From the NCBI GenBank assembly GCA_020853025.1, contig JADYZP010000054.1, forward strand, positions 1 through 64,000: a DNA stretch of 64,000 nt. The letters run 5' to 3'. The stretch is from Burkholderiales bacterium (GTDB lineage: Bacteria > Pseudomonadota > Gammaproteobacteria > Burkholderiales > Casimicrobiaceae). The notes beneath the pieces were generated by a model that was not told where the DNA came from, did no database searches, and saw only the letters and a list, made by a program, of their open reading frames with translations. This document shows positions 17,195 to 27,249 of the stretch, one piece after another (within the stretch, counting starts at the first letter, position 1; each line of letters opens with the position of its first letter). The translations under genes and the position numbers were made by a program.

Positions 17195-20100
17195 CTATTC
17201 GGTGACGCCGGCGCCTGTCATCTCGCGCAGGTTGCGCAAGAGTTCGTCTTCCTGATACGGCTTGCCCAGATACATGTCGACGCCGAGTTCGGCGGCTCGA
17301 TTGCGGTGTTTTTCCGCGGTGCGCGACGTGATCATGATGATCGGTATGCCCGCGTACTTGGGATCGCCCTTGATCGTCTTCGCGAACTCGAAGCCGTCCA
17401 TCCGCGGCATTTCGATGTCGAGCAGGATCACGTCGGGCAGTTGCTCGGCGAGCAGCTGCAGCGCGTCGATGCCGTCCTTCGCGGTCGATACCGCGAATCC
17501 CTCACGCTGCAGCAGCCGGCCGGTAATCTTGCGCACCGTCAGCGAGTCATCGACGATCAGCACCAGCGGCTGCATCGACACCGGGGCCACCGGCGCACGC
17601 GGACGCTCGCCGAGCGCACGATCGTCGTCCTGCGACTCGAATCTGGCGATGTCGGCGCGGCTCGCGAGCTGCACCGGATTGATGATCAGCACGATCTCGC
17701 CGGTGCCCAGCACCGTAGCGCCGGAAATGCCGGAGACGCGCGCGAGCTGCGGCCCGATGTTCTTGACCACGACTTCCTGGTGGCCGACCATTTCGTCGAC
17801 GTGCACGGCAGCGTGGCTCTGGCCGCTGCGCAGCAGCAGCACCGAGTTGTAGCGCTTGGTCTCCGGATTGTGCGTGGAGTCCCCGAGCAACCGCGGCAGG
17901 TAATGGAACGGATAACTGCGCCCCTGCCACTCGACCTTGCGCCGGATGTAGAGGTCGAGCAGCGCCTGCGCTTTCATCTGCTGCACCTGCTCGACCATCG
18001 GCGACGGCAGCGCCCAGAGGCGACCACCCGCGCGCACCATGACGGCCTGCGCAACGGCCAGCGTCAGCGGCAGCGTGAGCACGAAGCGAGTACCGCGACC
18101 CGGGGTCGACGTGACTTCGACGCGTCCGCCGAGTGCGGCGATCTCGCTGCGCACCACGTCCATGCCGATGCCGCGACCCGAGATCTGAGTGACCTTCGCC
18201 GCCGTCGAGAATCCGGGAGCGAACAGGAATTCGACCAGTTGCGCGTCGGTGCTCTGTGCATCGGCTTCGACAAGCCCTATCGCGACGGCGCGTGCGCGGA
18301 CCTGCGCAAAGTCGACCCCCCCGCCATCGTCGGCGATCTCGATCACCACTTCGTTGCCGACCTGGCGCACCGTCAGCGCGATCTCGCCGGTCTCCGACTT
18401 GCCGGCATCGCGCCGCGCGTTGCGCGCCTCGATGCCGTGGTCGAGCGCGTTACGCAGCAGGTGCTCGATCGGCCCTGCCAGCTTTTCCAGGACCGAACGG
18501 TCGAGTTCGACCTGGCTGCCCTTGATCTCCAGGTTGGCCCGTTTGTCCAGCTCCTTCGCGGTCGCGCGCAGGATGCGATACAGGCGCTCGGACAGGCTGC
18601 CGAAGGGAACGGTGCGGATCGCGAACAGGCGCTGCGATACCTCGCGCGACATCCGCGCCTGCGCGAGCAGCGCGGCATCGGCGTCGTCCAGGTTCTTCAG
18701 CAGCGACTGCTGCACCGTCGACACGTCGTTGATGCCCTCGGCGAGGGAGCGGGTGAGTTCCTGGAACCGCGTGTAGCGATCGAACTCGAGCGGATCGAAT
18801 TCGCCGTGCTGCTCCTGCAGCTGCATCTGCGACTGGATCTGCGACTCCGCCTGAATCTCGATCTCGCGCATCTGGGTGCGCAGCCGGATCACGCTGTTGG
18901 TGAGTTCGAGCAGGTTCGACTTCAGAGCGCGCAACTCGCCTTCGACGCGCGCACGCGCGATGGCGACCTCTCCGGCCTCGTTGACCAGGCGATCGATGGT
19001 ATCCGCACGCACGCGAAGCTGCGCACGCGCGCCGGTTTCGAGCTCCGGCACGGCTTCCACACGCGACGGCGGCACCGGGGCGGCGGTGAATGCCGGAGCC
19101 GGAGCCAATGGCGGTACCGGCGCCAGCGGGACGACAATGGGGCGCTCGGGCGACGGAGGAACTGCAACCGCAGCGGGTGTCGTCGCTTCGACCGCGTGCG
19201 GCTCGTCTGGCGGCTGCGCTTCCTCTTCGGCCGCCGCCACCCACGGCAGCAGAACGTCGAAGCGGCCGTTGCGCAACCCGTCCAGCACGAACGCGATGTT
19301 GTCGAGATCCTCGTCGAGGGCATCGAAGAGCGCAGCGGACGGCGCCGCCGGGGAGTCGTCGTCCTGCAGCCGCGATTCCATGAGGTGCGCGAGCTGCCCC
19401 AGCCTCATCGCGCCGGCCATGCGCGCGCTGCCCTTGAACGTGTGCAACGTCCGCCGCAATTGCGCTGCGGAATCGTCATGCGCGGGATTGCGGCGCCACG
19501 CGCGCAATTCCTCGCCCGCCTGCGGGAACAACTCGGCCGCTTCGTCAAGGAAGATCGGCAGGACCTGGCTGTCGACGTCGTCGCGGATGTCCGCCAGCGG
19601 ATCGACCTGCGGAGGCGGCAGCCGGGTGTCGGCAGTCTCGGCAAACCCGATCGTCGACGGGCTTTGCAGCGACGCAACATCGGCCGTGACGACAGGCGGC
19701 GCGGATGCGGGCGGCAAGGTATCTGGCGTGACACGCTGCGGCGCGTCACCGACGGCCTGCGGCGCGCCCGACTCCTCGTCGCGCTGCGCCAGCACCATCG
19801 CCGCAGCTTCCGCATCGTCGACCTCGCTCGCCGCTTCCTGGCGCAACTCATCGAGTTCGCGCTGAATCGCCTGCGCCTCCTCGGCGTCGCCGTGCATGAA
19901 GGGCTGCTGCGCCCGAACCCGCGCGACCAGCATCGACAGTCCCGCGACCGCGCGTGCGAGTATCGGCTGCGCCGTACCCGGCAGCGGTGCGCCGCGCTGC
20001 TCGAGCGCGATCAGCGTCTGTTCGAGTCCCTTCGCTACCGTGGCGACGACCGGAAACCCTCCGGTGCGATGAATGCCGCACAGCGTATGGCTGGCGCGGA

Positions 20101-23100
20101 TCATCGCCGCACGCGGAATTGCCTGCGGATCGAACTGCAGAATCGACAGCTCGTTGCCGAGTGTTGCCACGTGCTGGCCGGCCTCGTCGGACAGGATATC
20201 GAACAGCGATCGCGACAAGGTGACGTCGCCAATGGTGATGTCGTCGGATTCCGAGGCAACGGCAGCTACGGGCATCTCGACTTCGGGTGCGACGGGAGTT
20301 TCGGCTTCGGGTGCAATCGGAGCTTCGGCTTCGGGTGCGACGGGAGTTTCGGCTTCGGGTGCGACGGGAGCTTCGGTTTGCGTCGCGGCCGGAGCCTCGA
20401 CTTCGCCTGCGATCACATATTCGGTATCCGCTGCAAACGAAGGAGCCACCTCGACAGCCGACTCCGCCGACGCGACTTGCGGCTCGACGACGGTCGAAGG
20501 CGCGCCTTCCTCCGTTGTTGCGAACGGAAGTTCCACCATTTCGACGGTTTCCGAACCGGCGCCGTCTGTCGCCGGCGGCGGCGCTGCAATGTCGTCGTCA
20601 AATCCCAGTTCGGGCAATTCGATGAGCTCGAGCGTCGGCAATGCGGCGACCGGTGCGGGCTCCGGCGCCGACTCGCCGCCGCGCGGCGCGCTCGTCGGAC
20701 GCGGTAGCTCGATGACGTTCGACGGCACGGCAGCAGGCACCGTTGCCACGACGGGCGCAACAGGCGCGGTTGGCGCCTCGGGTGCAAGCAGCGTCGGCGC
20801 ACCCGGCAGCTCGCGTTCGACGGCCACGATCGCCGCGTGCAGCGGGTGCGGATCGGCCACGACGCGACCTTCGTGGGTCAGCGCATCGACCCAGCCCTTG
20901 AAGCTCGTGTACGCAGTCTCGACCAGCGCGACCACCGCGGTGGTGACTGCGCGCTCTTCCTCGAGCAGCCGATTGAACACTTTTTCGACGTCGTAGGCGT
21001 ACTCGCCCAGTTCGGTGAGGCCGACCATCCGGCCGCTGCCCTTCAGCGTATGGAATCCACGACGCACCGTGCGCAGCGCCTCACGATCGCCCGGGTTCTG
21101 CGCCAGGGATTTCTGGTTCTGTGCCACGCCGTCGAGTACTTCGGCGGCCTCGAACAGGTAGATTTCGAGTAATTCGCGATCGAGGTCGCTGGCGTTGGTC
21201 GCGAGCAGCCTCTGCGTTTCCTCCGAAATCTCCGGCGCCGGCGCCGACGTATCGGCGATCGCTTCCACGGCAGCGGCAAGCCGGGACGCATCGCCCGCCT
21301 CGAGTTCGGCCAGTATCGAAGCAACCTGGCCGACCAGTTCCGTATCGCCGATCAACTCGGCATCGTCGCGCAGGCTGGCGAGCTTCTGTTTGAGACTCTC
21401 GCGTGCGGCCGTATCGGCGGGCGCGCGACGCACCTCGTCGACCAGCTGCGGCAAGGCGGCACGCAACTCGGCGACCGCGACCTCGACGGAATCGCGCTCT
21501 TCGTGCGTCGGCGGCGGCGCCTCTCCCAGCCGCTTGGCGATCAGCGGCGCGATCAGCCGATCGCGCTCAGGCCGCTGCTGCTCGACCGCCTCGATGTAGA
21601 AACCGAGCCCGGACAATGATTCGGCCAGCAGCTCGAGGTCGTCGTTGTCGACCGGCGCTTCCGGATCGGCATAGGTCGCGATCTGCTGCTCGCAGAGCTC
21701 GAGCAGTCGATCCGCGTCGTTCAAGCCCAGGATGCGCAAGGCGCCGCGGATCTGCGCGCTGTCCTTGGCCAGCGTGGCCAGATCGGAGCGTTTCGCGTTG
21801 TCGCGGAAGAACGAATCGAGCACCTGCTCCATGTGCCGCAGGTTGGCCTGGATTTCGCGCCCGACCTGCGCCAGCAGAACGCGTTCCTGTGCGCGCTTGC
21901 TCATTTCGTCGAGCATCGGGGCGCCGGAAGTCTCGGCCAGGCGTCCCTGCCGCGCCGCCTCCAGCCGCGCCAGCATGGTATCGACCTGTTTGGGGAAATC
22001 GGGCGACAGGTTCGAATAATTCTCGAAGGCGCTCTCGGCCAGCAGCAGCGCCGTCGCATATTCCATCGCGACCGGCTCGGAGACGCCGGAAGCCGGCATC
22101 TTGTCCAGGCGCTCGACCAGCGCAGCGGTCAGCTTCATCAGCGCGCCGTTGTGAATCTCCGCGGCCTTTGCGTGCACCGAGGCGAGCGTCTGCTTCAACT
22201 TCGGCAGGTTTTCGGCACGACCCGAAGCCGCCTTCAACCAGGCGTCCTTGGCTCCCGTCAGCTGCTCGCGCGCTTCGCGCAGCAACGGCTGCAGTCGCAC
22301 GACATCAGCGGACAGGACCTCAGCCGACGGAATGAGTCCGGCGAGCCCAAACGCGCGCTGCACCGCCTGCACCTGCGGGCCCACCGGAGCGCAGATGGCG
22401 TCGAAGTAGAGTACTTCGCGGCGCAGGCGGTCGGCGACCTTGCCGCTGCCTTCGGAGACGCGGCGGATCTGCAGATCGATACGCGCGGCAAGCTGCTTGA
22501 CGCCGAATCCTCTGTCGAGCCCGCGCTCGACCAGGCCTTCGAGCATCGCGCCGACGGTCCACCAGAACGCGCGCAGGCTGCCCTGCGTGGTGACGTCCTC
22601 GATGCCGGCGATCGCGTCGCGCATCGTCGCCGCACCCGCTTCGTCGCCGCGCAACCAGGCGAGCAGTCCGCGCTGATACAGCCGCCGCTGCTTGACGAGA
22701 TGCGACGGCAGACGATTGGGCGAGATCGCTTCGCGCGACACGATGCGCGGCGCGCGAGGCGACAAGTCGGGATAGAAGAGGTCGGTGGGTGCTGCGGCCC
22801 TGACGCCGCGCGCGCCCTGCATCGCCTCGTATTCCGGGTAAAGCTTGAGCGGTATCGGCGGTGCACCGTTGACCAGCTCGTCGAGGAAGATCCGCAGCTT
22901 GCGGCACGCCCGGTCAACGACCTCGCAGCCTGCCGCCGCCTGCTCGGGTGGCATCTCCTCGAGGCGCGCCAGCTGCCTCTCGAGCTCGTCGGTAAAGGCA
23001 ACCACGGCGTCCAGCCCGACCATCTGGATGGCGCCTGCGGCCTGGTGCACATGCGAACGCGCATGCTTGAGCGGCGTACCGTCCTCCGGATGGGCATGGA

Positions 23101-23203
23101 ATTGCCCGAGCGCATCGAGTCCGCGCGCAAGCGCCTGATCGATCTCGCCCTGCACCCACGACAGCGGGCCGAGGTCGAATTCGAGAGTGGGTTCGGTTGT
23201 CAT
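17195..23203 (-). CDS. chpA: ChpA-type hybrid chemosensory histidine kinase for type IV pili
   Basis: A 2002-residue CheA-like kinase. Order: an N-terminal FimL/Hpt-like helical domain (SHVHQAAGAIQM near 47-58), further Hpt-like domains with HTLKGSGRM, SHTLCGIH and HTFKGSARM cores, a Pro/Ala/Glu-rich linker with an 8-residue repeat, a dimer/HATPase catalytic core (HLLRNALDHGIEARN; GRGIGMDVV), a CheW-like domain and a C-terminal receiver with VDDSLTVRK and ILLDIEMPRMDGF (phosphoacceptor Asp). In Pseudomonas ChpA controls twitching, cAMP and surface sensing, with phosphate passed to PilG/PilH. It is the last gene of the pilGHIJ-chpA operon. Confidence 0.95.
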   Translation of the reverse strand: MTTEPTLEFDLGPLSWVQGEIDQALARGLDALGQFHAHPEDGTPLKHARSHVHQAAGAIQMVGLDAVVAFTDELERQLARLEEMPPEQAAAGCEVVDRACRKLRIFLDELVNGAPPIPLKLYPEYEAMQGARGVRAAAPTDLFYPDLSPRAPRIVSREAISPNRLPSHLVKQRRLYQRGLLAWLRGDEAGAATMRDAIAGIEDVTTQGSLRAFWWTVGAMLEGLVERGLDRGFGVKQLAARIDLQIRRVSEGSGKVADRLRREVLYFDAICAPVGPQVQAVQRAFGLAGLIPSAEVLSADVVRLQPLLREAREQLTGAKDAWLKAASGRAENLPKLKQTLASVHAKAAEIHNGALMKLTAALVERLDKMPASGVSEPVAMEYATALLLAESAFENYSNLSPDFPKQVDTMLARLEAARQGRLAETSGAPMLDEMSKRAQERVLLAQVGREIQANLRHMEQVLDSFFRDNAKRSDLATLAKDSAQIRGALRILGLNDADRLLELCEQQIATYADPEAPVDNDDLELLAESLSGLGFYIEAVEQQRPERDRLIAPLIAKRLGEAPPPTHEERDSVEVAVAELRAALPQLVDEVRRAPADTAARESLKQKLASLRDDAELIGDTELVGQVASILAELEAGDASRLAAAVEAIADTSAPAPEISEETQRLLATNASDLDRELLEIYLFEAAEVLDGVAQNQKSLAQNPGDREALRTVRRGFHTLKGSGRMVGLTELGEYAYDVEKVFNRLLEEERAVTTAVVALVETAYTSFKGWVDALTHEGRVVADPHPLHAAIVAVERELPGAPTLLAPEAPTAPVAPVVATVPAAVPSNVIELPRPTSAPRGGESAPEPAPVAALPTLELIELPELGFDDDIAAPPPATDGAGSETVEMVELPFATTEEGAPSTVVEPQVASAESAVEVAPSFAADTEYVIAGEVEAPAATQTEAPVAPEAETPVAPEAEAPIAPEAETPVAPEVEMPVAAVASESDDITIGDVTLSRSLFDILSDEAGQHVATLGNELSILQFDPQAIPRAAMIRASHTLCGIHRTGGFPVVATVAKGLEQTLIALEQRGAPLPGTAQPILARAVAGLSMLVARVRAQQPFMHGDAEEAQAIQRELDELRQEAASEVDDAEAAAMVLAQRDEESGAPQAVGDAPQRVTPDTLPPASAPPVVTADVASLQSPSTIGFAETADTRLPPPQVDPLADIRDDVDSQVLPIFLDEAAELFPQAGEELRAWRRNPAHDDSAAQLRRTLHTFKGSARMAGAMRLGQLAHLMESRLQDDDSPAAPSAALFDALDEDLDNIAFVLDGLRNGRFDVLLPWVAAAEEEAQPPDEPHAVEATTPAAVAVPPSPERPIVVPLAPVPPLAPAPAFTAAPVPPSRVEAVPELETGARAQLRVRADTIDRLVNEAGEVAIARARVEGELRALKSNLLELTNSVIRLRTQMREIEIQAESQIQSQMQLQEQHGEFDPLEFDRYTRFQELTRSLAEGINDVSTVQQSLLKNLDDADAALLAQARMSREVSQRLFAIRTVPFGSLSERLYRILRATAKELDKRANLEIKGSQVELDRSVLEKLAGPIEHLLRNALDHGIEARNARRDAGKSETGEIALTVRQVGNEVVIEIADDGGGVDFAQVRARAVAIGLVEADAQSTDAQLVEFLFAPGFSTAAKVTQISGRGIGMDVVRSEIAALGGRVEVTSTPGRGTRFVLTLPLTLAVAQAVMVRAGGRLWALPSPMVEQVQQMKAQALLDLYIRRKVEWQGRSYPFHYLPRLLGDSTHNPETKRYNSVLLLRSGQSHAAVHVDEMVGHQEVVVKNIGPQLARVSGISGATVLGTGEIVLIINPVQLASRADIARFESQDDDRALGERPRAPVAPVSMQPLVLIVDDSLTVRKITGRLLQREGFAVSTAKDGIDALQLLAEQLPDVILLDIEMPRMDGFEFAKTIKGDPKYAGIPIIMITSRTAEKHRNRAAELGVDMYLGKPYQEDELLRNLREMTGAGVTE
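20281..20376. repeat. Four tandem 24-bp repeats inside chpA
   Basis: Units at 20281, 20305, 20329 and 20353 differ by a few bases. On the coding strand each gives an 8-residue acidic unit of the form APEAETPV or close variants (total about 35 residues). They lengthen the flexible linker between Hpt-like regions. Copy number is likely to vary between strains. Confidence 0.9.
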
Positions 23204-23224
23204 CAGTTGTCAGTTGTCAGTTGT
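23204..23224. repeat. Three tandem heptamers just upstream of chpA
   Basis: The 7-bp word tcagttg is repeated three times immediately before the chpA start codon; on the coding strand this reads as repeats of CAACTGA. A related, imperfect aactgcc pair occurs at about 23270. The repeats occupy the expected ribosome-binding region, and no clear Shine-Dalgarno sequence is seen within it. Confidence 0.7.
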
Positions 23225-23289
23225 CGGAAGGGGACAACGCATGAATCGAGCCAATTTGCCTTTACTGCCAACTGCCAACCGACACCTGC

Positions 23290-25488
23290 CTACACCTTGA
23301 AGCCCGCCACCGACGAACGCAGTTCGGCGGCGAGCTTGGTGAGCTGGCCGATGGACACGTTGGTCTGCTTGGTGCCCTCGGTGGTTTCCTCGGTAATCTT
23401 GAGGATGCCCTGCATGCCGCGCGTCACATCGGTCACCGACGTCGACTGCATCTGCGTCTGCGCCGATATCCGCGAGATCAAGTCGGCGAGATCGCGCGAC
23501 ACCGACTGGATCTCGGTCAGCGCGGCGCCCGCCGCATCGGACAACTTGGTCCCTTCGACCACGCCCACTGTCGATTTATCCATGGCGGCCACCGCGTCCT
23601 GCGTATCCGCCTGAATGGTCTTCACGATCGCCTCGATCTGCTTGGTCGCCTCGCCGGAGCGTTCGGCCAGGCGCTGCACTTCCTCGGCAACCACCGTAAA
23701 GCCGCGGCCGGCTTCACCGGCGGACGCCGCCTGGATCGCGGCGTTCAGCGCGAGCACGTTCGTCTGCTCGGTGATGTCCGAGATCAGCTCGACGATCTCG
23801 CCGATTTCCATCGACGACTCGCCCAGGCGCTTGATGCGCTTGGACGTGTCCTGAATCTGCGAGCGAATGTCGTTCATGCCGGCAATCTGGTTCTGCACGA
23901 CGACGCCGCCCTTTTCGGCAGCGGCGAGCGACTGCTGCGCCACGCGGGCGGACTGGTTCGCCGTCTGCGACACCTCGTTGATCGACTGCGCCATCTGCAG
24001 CACCGACGCGGATGCCTGCTGGATCTCGCGGTTCTGCCGCTGCGATGCCTCGTAGAGACGGTTCGAGATTGCCTGCGTCTCCTGCGTCGCCTTGGTCACC
24101 TGATCGGTGGCGGAGTTGATGCCGCGCACCAACGTACGCAACTCTTCGATCGTGAAATTGATGGAGTCGGCGATCGCGCCGGTCACATCCTCGGTCACCG
24201 ACGCCTGCACGGTCAGGTCGCCGTCGGCCAGGTTGCCCATCTCGTTCAGCAGCCGGAGAATCGCCTCCTGGTTGCGCTTGTTCTCGCCTTCGCTGTCGAG
24301 GGCGCGGACCCGTGCGTCATCGAGGAAGACCTTGCCCAGCAGCACCAGCATCAGCAATGCGAGCAGCGCGAAGGCGATGGCCACCCCGAGCGTCCACTTA
24401 TGCGCCGTACTGTTTGCGTAGCCGTCGGCGAGCCGGGTCGTGTCCTGGAGCAGCGGTTCCGCCTCGGCGTTGATGTTGCGGGCGGCCTGCTTGGCGACGA
24501 CCAGCCGCGGCATGTTGGTCAGGATGGCGGCGATTCCGGCCTCGTAGGTGGCGAAGCGCTTCTGCAACTCGGTCAGCGTGATCCGCGCCTCGTCGTTGCG
24601 CACGGCAGGTAGGCGCAGCGCGTCGCTGCCCTTGAGCAGGCCATTCAAAACGTCACGAAAGGTACCGACGTCCTTGCCGAAGAGAAACGCCACCTCAGGG
24701 TCGATTTCCTCGGAAGACGCGAGCGTGTTGGCGTTTTTCGCGATTCGCTGCGACAGCACCGCGAGCTGGTTCGTGTAGTCGATCTCGCGCAGGCTGCCGC
24801 CGCCCTGCCCGATCTGCGCTGCCGCCTGCTGTGCCAACTCGAGCAGCGCATTGTTGCCGGTGTTGAGCGCTTCCAGACCCTTGGCCAGCGAGGTCAGACT
24901 GGTTTCGTTGGCCACCAGACGCTCGGCCGCCGCGTCGACACGCTCCCAGCGCTGCCGGACGTCGTTGATCAGCTTGACCGTCGCTTCGTCCTGCGCGACG
25001 TCGAGACTCACTCCGCGCGCGGTGCCACCCTTGAGCAGCGCGTCGAGGTCGGCCCTGAAACGCTCCCGGCTGTCGCGCACCCCCGCAAAGCCCGCAACCT
25101 GTCCCTGCGACGCCAAAGCGCTGCCACGCGCCAGCCGCTGCGACAGCATCTGCATTTCGGTCGCCGTCGCCGCCGCCGCCGCACTCTGGGTCGATTGCCG
25201 GCCGTCGAGGAACACCATCAGCGCCGCGAAGACCAGGAACGTCACCAGCAGGACGCCGAGCGCCTGGAACTGCTTGGGTACCGGAAGATTGCCGATTAGC
25301 GGCAGCTTCCTGGGCATCGCCATCGTCGACGTCGCCGTGCGCAGCTGTTCCATGATGGAGACCGAGGCCAGCGGGTCGTAACCCGGCTGCACCTGACTCA
25401 TCTTGACCTGCGTGGTCGGCATCTCGAGCTCGACTTCGGCGGGCCTCGCCTTCTCGTTACCGAAGAGACTCCCCAGTTTCAGTGCCAT
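23290..25488 (-). CDS. pilJ: PilJ-type methyl-accepting chemotaxis protein
   Basis: A 732-residue chemoreceptor of the Chp system. An N-terminal cytoplasmic stretch precedes the first membrane helix at about 75-95 ([20 protein letters not shown]); the periplasmic part carries two PilJ-type helical repeats ([10 protein letters not shown] and [11 protein letters not shown]); a second helix at about 370-390 ([19 protein letters not shown]) leads to HAMP and a long coiled-coil signalling domain with the tip sequence [20 protein letters not shown]. PilJ senses pilus/surface cues and activates ChpA. It lies 43 bp from pilI and 86 bp from chpA. Confidence 0.95.
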   Translation of the reverse strand: MALKLGSLFGNEKARPAEVELEMPTTQVKMSQVQPGYDPLASVSIMEQLRTATSTMAMPRKLPLIGNLPVPKQFQALGVLLVTFLVFAALMVFLDGRQSTQSAAAAATATEMQMLSQRLARGSALASQGQVAGFAGVRDSRERFRADLDALLKGGTARGVSLDVAQDEATVKLINDVRQRWERVDAAAERLVANETSLTSLAKGLEALNTGNNALLELAQQAAAQIGQGGGSLREIDYTNQLAVLSQRIAKNANTLASSEEIDPEVAFLFGKDVGTFRDVLNGLLKGSDALRLPAVRNDEARITLTELQKRFATYEAGIAAILTNMPRLVVAKQAARNINAEAEPLLQDTTRLADGYANSTAHKWTLGVAIAFALLALLMLVLLGKVFLDDARVRALDSEGENKRNQEAILRLLNEMGNLADGDLTVQASVTEDVTGAIADSINFTIEELRTLVRGINSATDQVTKATQETQAISNRLYEASQRQNREIQQASASVLQMAQSINEVSQTANQSARVAQQSLAAAEKGGVVVQNQIAGMNDIRSQIQDTSKRIKRLGESSMEIGEIVELISDITEQTNVLALNAAIQAASAGEAGRGFTVVAEEVQRLAERSGEATKQIEAIVKTIQADTQDAVAAMDKSTVGVVEGTKLSDAAGAALTEIQSVSRDLADLISRISAQTQMQSTSVTDVTRGMQGILKITEETTEGTKQTNVSIGQLTKLAAELRSSVAGFKV

Positions 25489-25531
25489 TGCTCATCTCCT
25501 GGTGCACCGGCGTATCGCCGCGCACGCGTTG

Positions 25532-26053
25532 CTAAAGCCCGACCTGCAAGAACGCGGGGTCGCGTGCAAGTATCGAAAGGTCGATTTCCTGCCAGGCATT
25601 GCCGTCGCCGTCCATCCACCGCTGCGCGTACCACGGCGGCGCCTCCTGCGGCGGCGCCGCGGGCGCCAGTTCGGCGACGTTGCGCAAGCCCAGTACGCGG
25701 TTGACCACGATGCCGACGTGCATGTCACCGGTGCGCGGTCCAAAAAGCACAAGCCGCGCCTGACCGCTGCCGGCCGGCGCTTCACCCGCCAAGAACCGGG
25801 CAAAATCGACGACGCTGTACAGGTTTCCGCGGATGTTGGCCACACCCAGGAACCATGGCCGCGTCAGCGGCACCGGCATGATATCCGGCAGAGTCACCAC
25901 CTCGCCCGCGTCGGCGAGCCGGATCAGCCAGCGCTCGCCACCGCTCAAGAGCCCGAGCCGCGACGATTCCACCTGCGCCGTGGTCTTCGATGCGAGGCGG
26001 GTGGCAAGTTCCTGCTGGAACGTGCGCAGATCGAGTTTGGCGGCGCGAGCCAT
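25532..26053 (-). CDS. pilI: PilI, CheW-like scaffold protein
   Basis: A 173-residue CheW-domain protein linking PilJ to ChpA. The middle carries the CheW beta-barrel sequence MPVPLTRPWFLGVANIRGNL (about 92-111) and FGPRTGDMHVGIVVNRVLGL. It lies 21 bp downstream of pilH and 43 bp upstream of pilJ in a collinear operon. Its length is like Pseudomonas PilI. Confidence 0.93.
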   Translation of the reverse strand: MARAAKLDLRTFQQELATRLASKTTAQVESSRLGLLSGGERWLIRLADAGEVVTLPDIMPVPLTRPWFLGVANIRGNLYSVVDFARFLAGEAPAGSGQARLVLFGPRTGDMHVGIVVNRVLGLRNVAELAPAAPPQEAPPWYAQRWMDGDGNAWQEIDLSILARDPAFLQVGL

Positions 26054-26074
26054 GTCAGAGCGATATCAGTGCGT

Positions 26075-26440
26075 TCAGCCGATGGCCGCGATCTTCTCGA
26101 GCAATTCGTCGCGATTCACCGGCTTGACGATGTAGTCGCGCGCACCCTGGCGCATGCCCCAGATCTTGTCGGTCTCCTGGCTCTTCGATGTGCAGAGGAT
26201 GATCGGAATCGTCCGCGTCTCGGCATCGCGACTGATCGCCCGCGTGGCCTGGAAGCCGTTCAAGCCCGGCATCACCACGTCCATGAGGATCAGGTCCGGT
26301 TTCAGTGTCTTCGCCTTTTGTATGGCGTCCTCGCCGTTGTCGCTGGCGATCACTTCGAAGCCCGACTTGGTCAACATGTCGTTCAACACATGTCGTTCGG
26401 TCGGCGAATCGTCGACGATCAGTATTTTTCGGATGGTCAT
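26075..26440 (-). CDS. pilH: PilH response regulator
   Basis: A 121-residue single receiver domain: ILIVDDSPTERHV at about 5-17 (acidic pair), phosphoacceptor in DLILMDVVMPGLNGFQ near residue 52, Thr/Ser in IPIILCTSK and Lys in DYIVKPVNRDELL. PilH is the pilus-retraction-side regulator of the Chp system. The ATG at 26440 is chosen because AGGGTAGGAAC precedes it; the longer frame to 26521 has no receiver similarity. A 181-bp gap separates it from pilG and shows nothing recognisable. Confidence 0.93.
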   Translation of the reverse strand: MTIRKILIVDDSPTERHVLNDMLTKSGFEVIASDNGEDAIQKAKTLKPDLILMDVVMPGLNGFQATRAISRDAETRTIPIILCTSKSQETDKIWGMRQGARDYIVKPVNRDELLEKIAAIG

Positions 26441-26621
26441 GTTCCTACCCTGTTCAATCACCCCGGCGAATTCGCGCGCCAGTGTCGCCGCGCGCACGTC
26501 CTTCGAACCGTCCTCGTTCATCAGGTGCCCGGTCTTGCCGGATCGTTGTCGTTATTGCCGCGGCCGGGGCCGCCTGCCGGTTGGCGCTGCCGGTGCGCCC
26601 AGGCGCGCCTCAAAGCAGCGC

Positions 26622-27020
26622 TCACGCCGCCGCCTTGTTGACATGCACGGCCACCGTCTTCAACAGGCTTTCCTTGGTGAACGGCTTGGTCAGGTACTGG
26701 TCGGAACCGACCATCCGGCCGCGGGCACGGTCGAAGAGGCCGTCCTTCGACGACAGCATGATCACCGGGGTCCGCTGGAATTTCGCGTTCTTCTTGATGA
26801 GCGCGCAGGTTTGGTAGCCGTCGAGGCGCGGCATCATGATGTCGACAAAGACCAGATCCGGCTGATGGTCGGCGATCTTGGCGAGCGCGTCGAAGCCGTC
26901 CTCGGCGAGGATGACCGTGCAGCCCGCCTGCAGCAGGAATATCTCCGCGCTGCGGCGAATCGTGTTCGAATCGTCGATCACCATCACTTTGACGCCCTGC
27001 AACGGGATCTGATCAGCCAA
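26622..27020 (-). CDS. pilG: PilG response regulator (TTG start)
   Basis: A receiver-only protein, 132 residues if it starts at the TTG at 27020: reading LADQIPLQGVKVMVIDDSNT, with phosphoacceptor in DLVFVDIMMPRLDGYQTC and VIMLSSKDGLFDRARG, LTKPFTKESLLK. Length and sequence match PilG, which promotes pilus extension through PilB/FimX signalling. TTG is favoured because AGGGGG lies about 7 nt upstream and no in-frame ATG exists before the receiver; the frame otherwise runs to 27245. It is the first gene of the Chp operon. Confidence 0.9.
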   Translation of the reverse strand: MADQIPLQGVKVMVIDDSNTIRRSAEIFLLQAGCTVILAEDGFDALAKIADHQPDLVFVDIMMPRLDGYQTCALIKKNAKFQRTPVIMLSSKDGLFDRARGRMVGSDQYLTKPFTKESLLKTVAVHVNKAAA

Positions 27021-27249
27021 TGAATACCCCCTGCCCCTTCCGGCAACAGTCGCGGTGCGCCCATCGGCGTCCGCACTTGTCGTGTTCAAGTCTGCCACGG
27101 CCCAAGTCCATTGCCTAGAGCATAAAGCTTGCCGGAATTGGCTTGCGGGGACGAAAACACAAAAAAAGCAACAGCGCGGAAATTTTAATGCCAACAAAGT
27201 GCCGCGCCACGGCAGGGATTGCCCCCCGACGGCGAGGCCAAACACCCCT

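Noticed and set aside
16889..20707. A 1272-codon plus-strand frame opposite chpA and the EF-G-like gene
   Set aside because: It crosses two confident genes on the other strand and has no recognisable domain.
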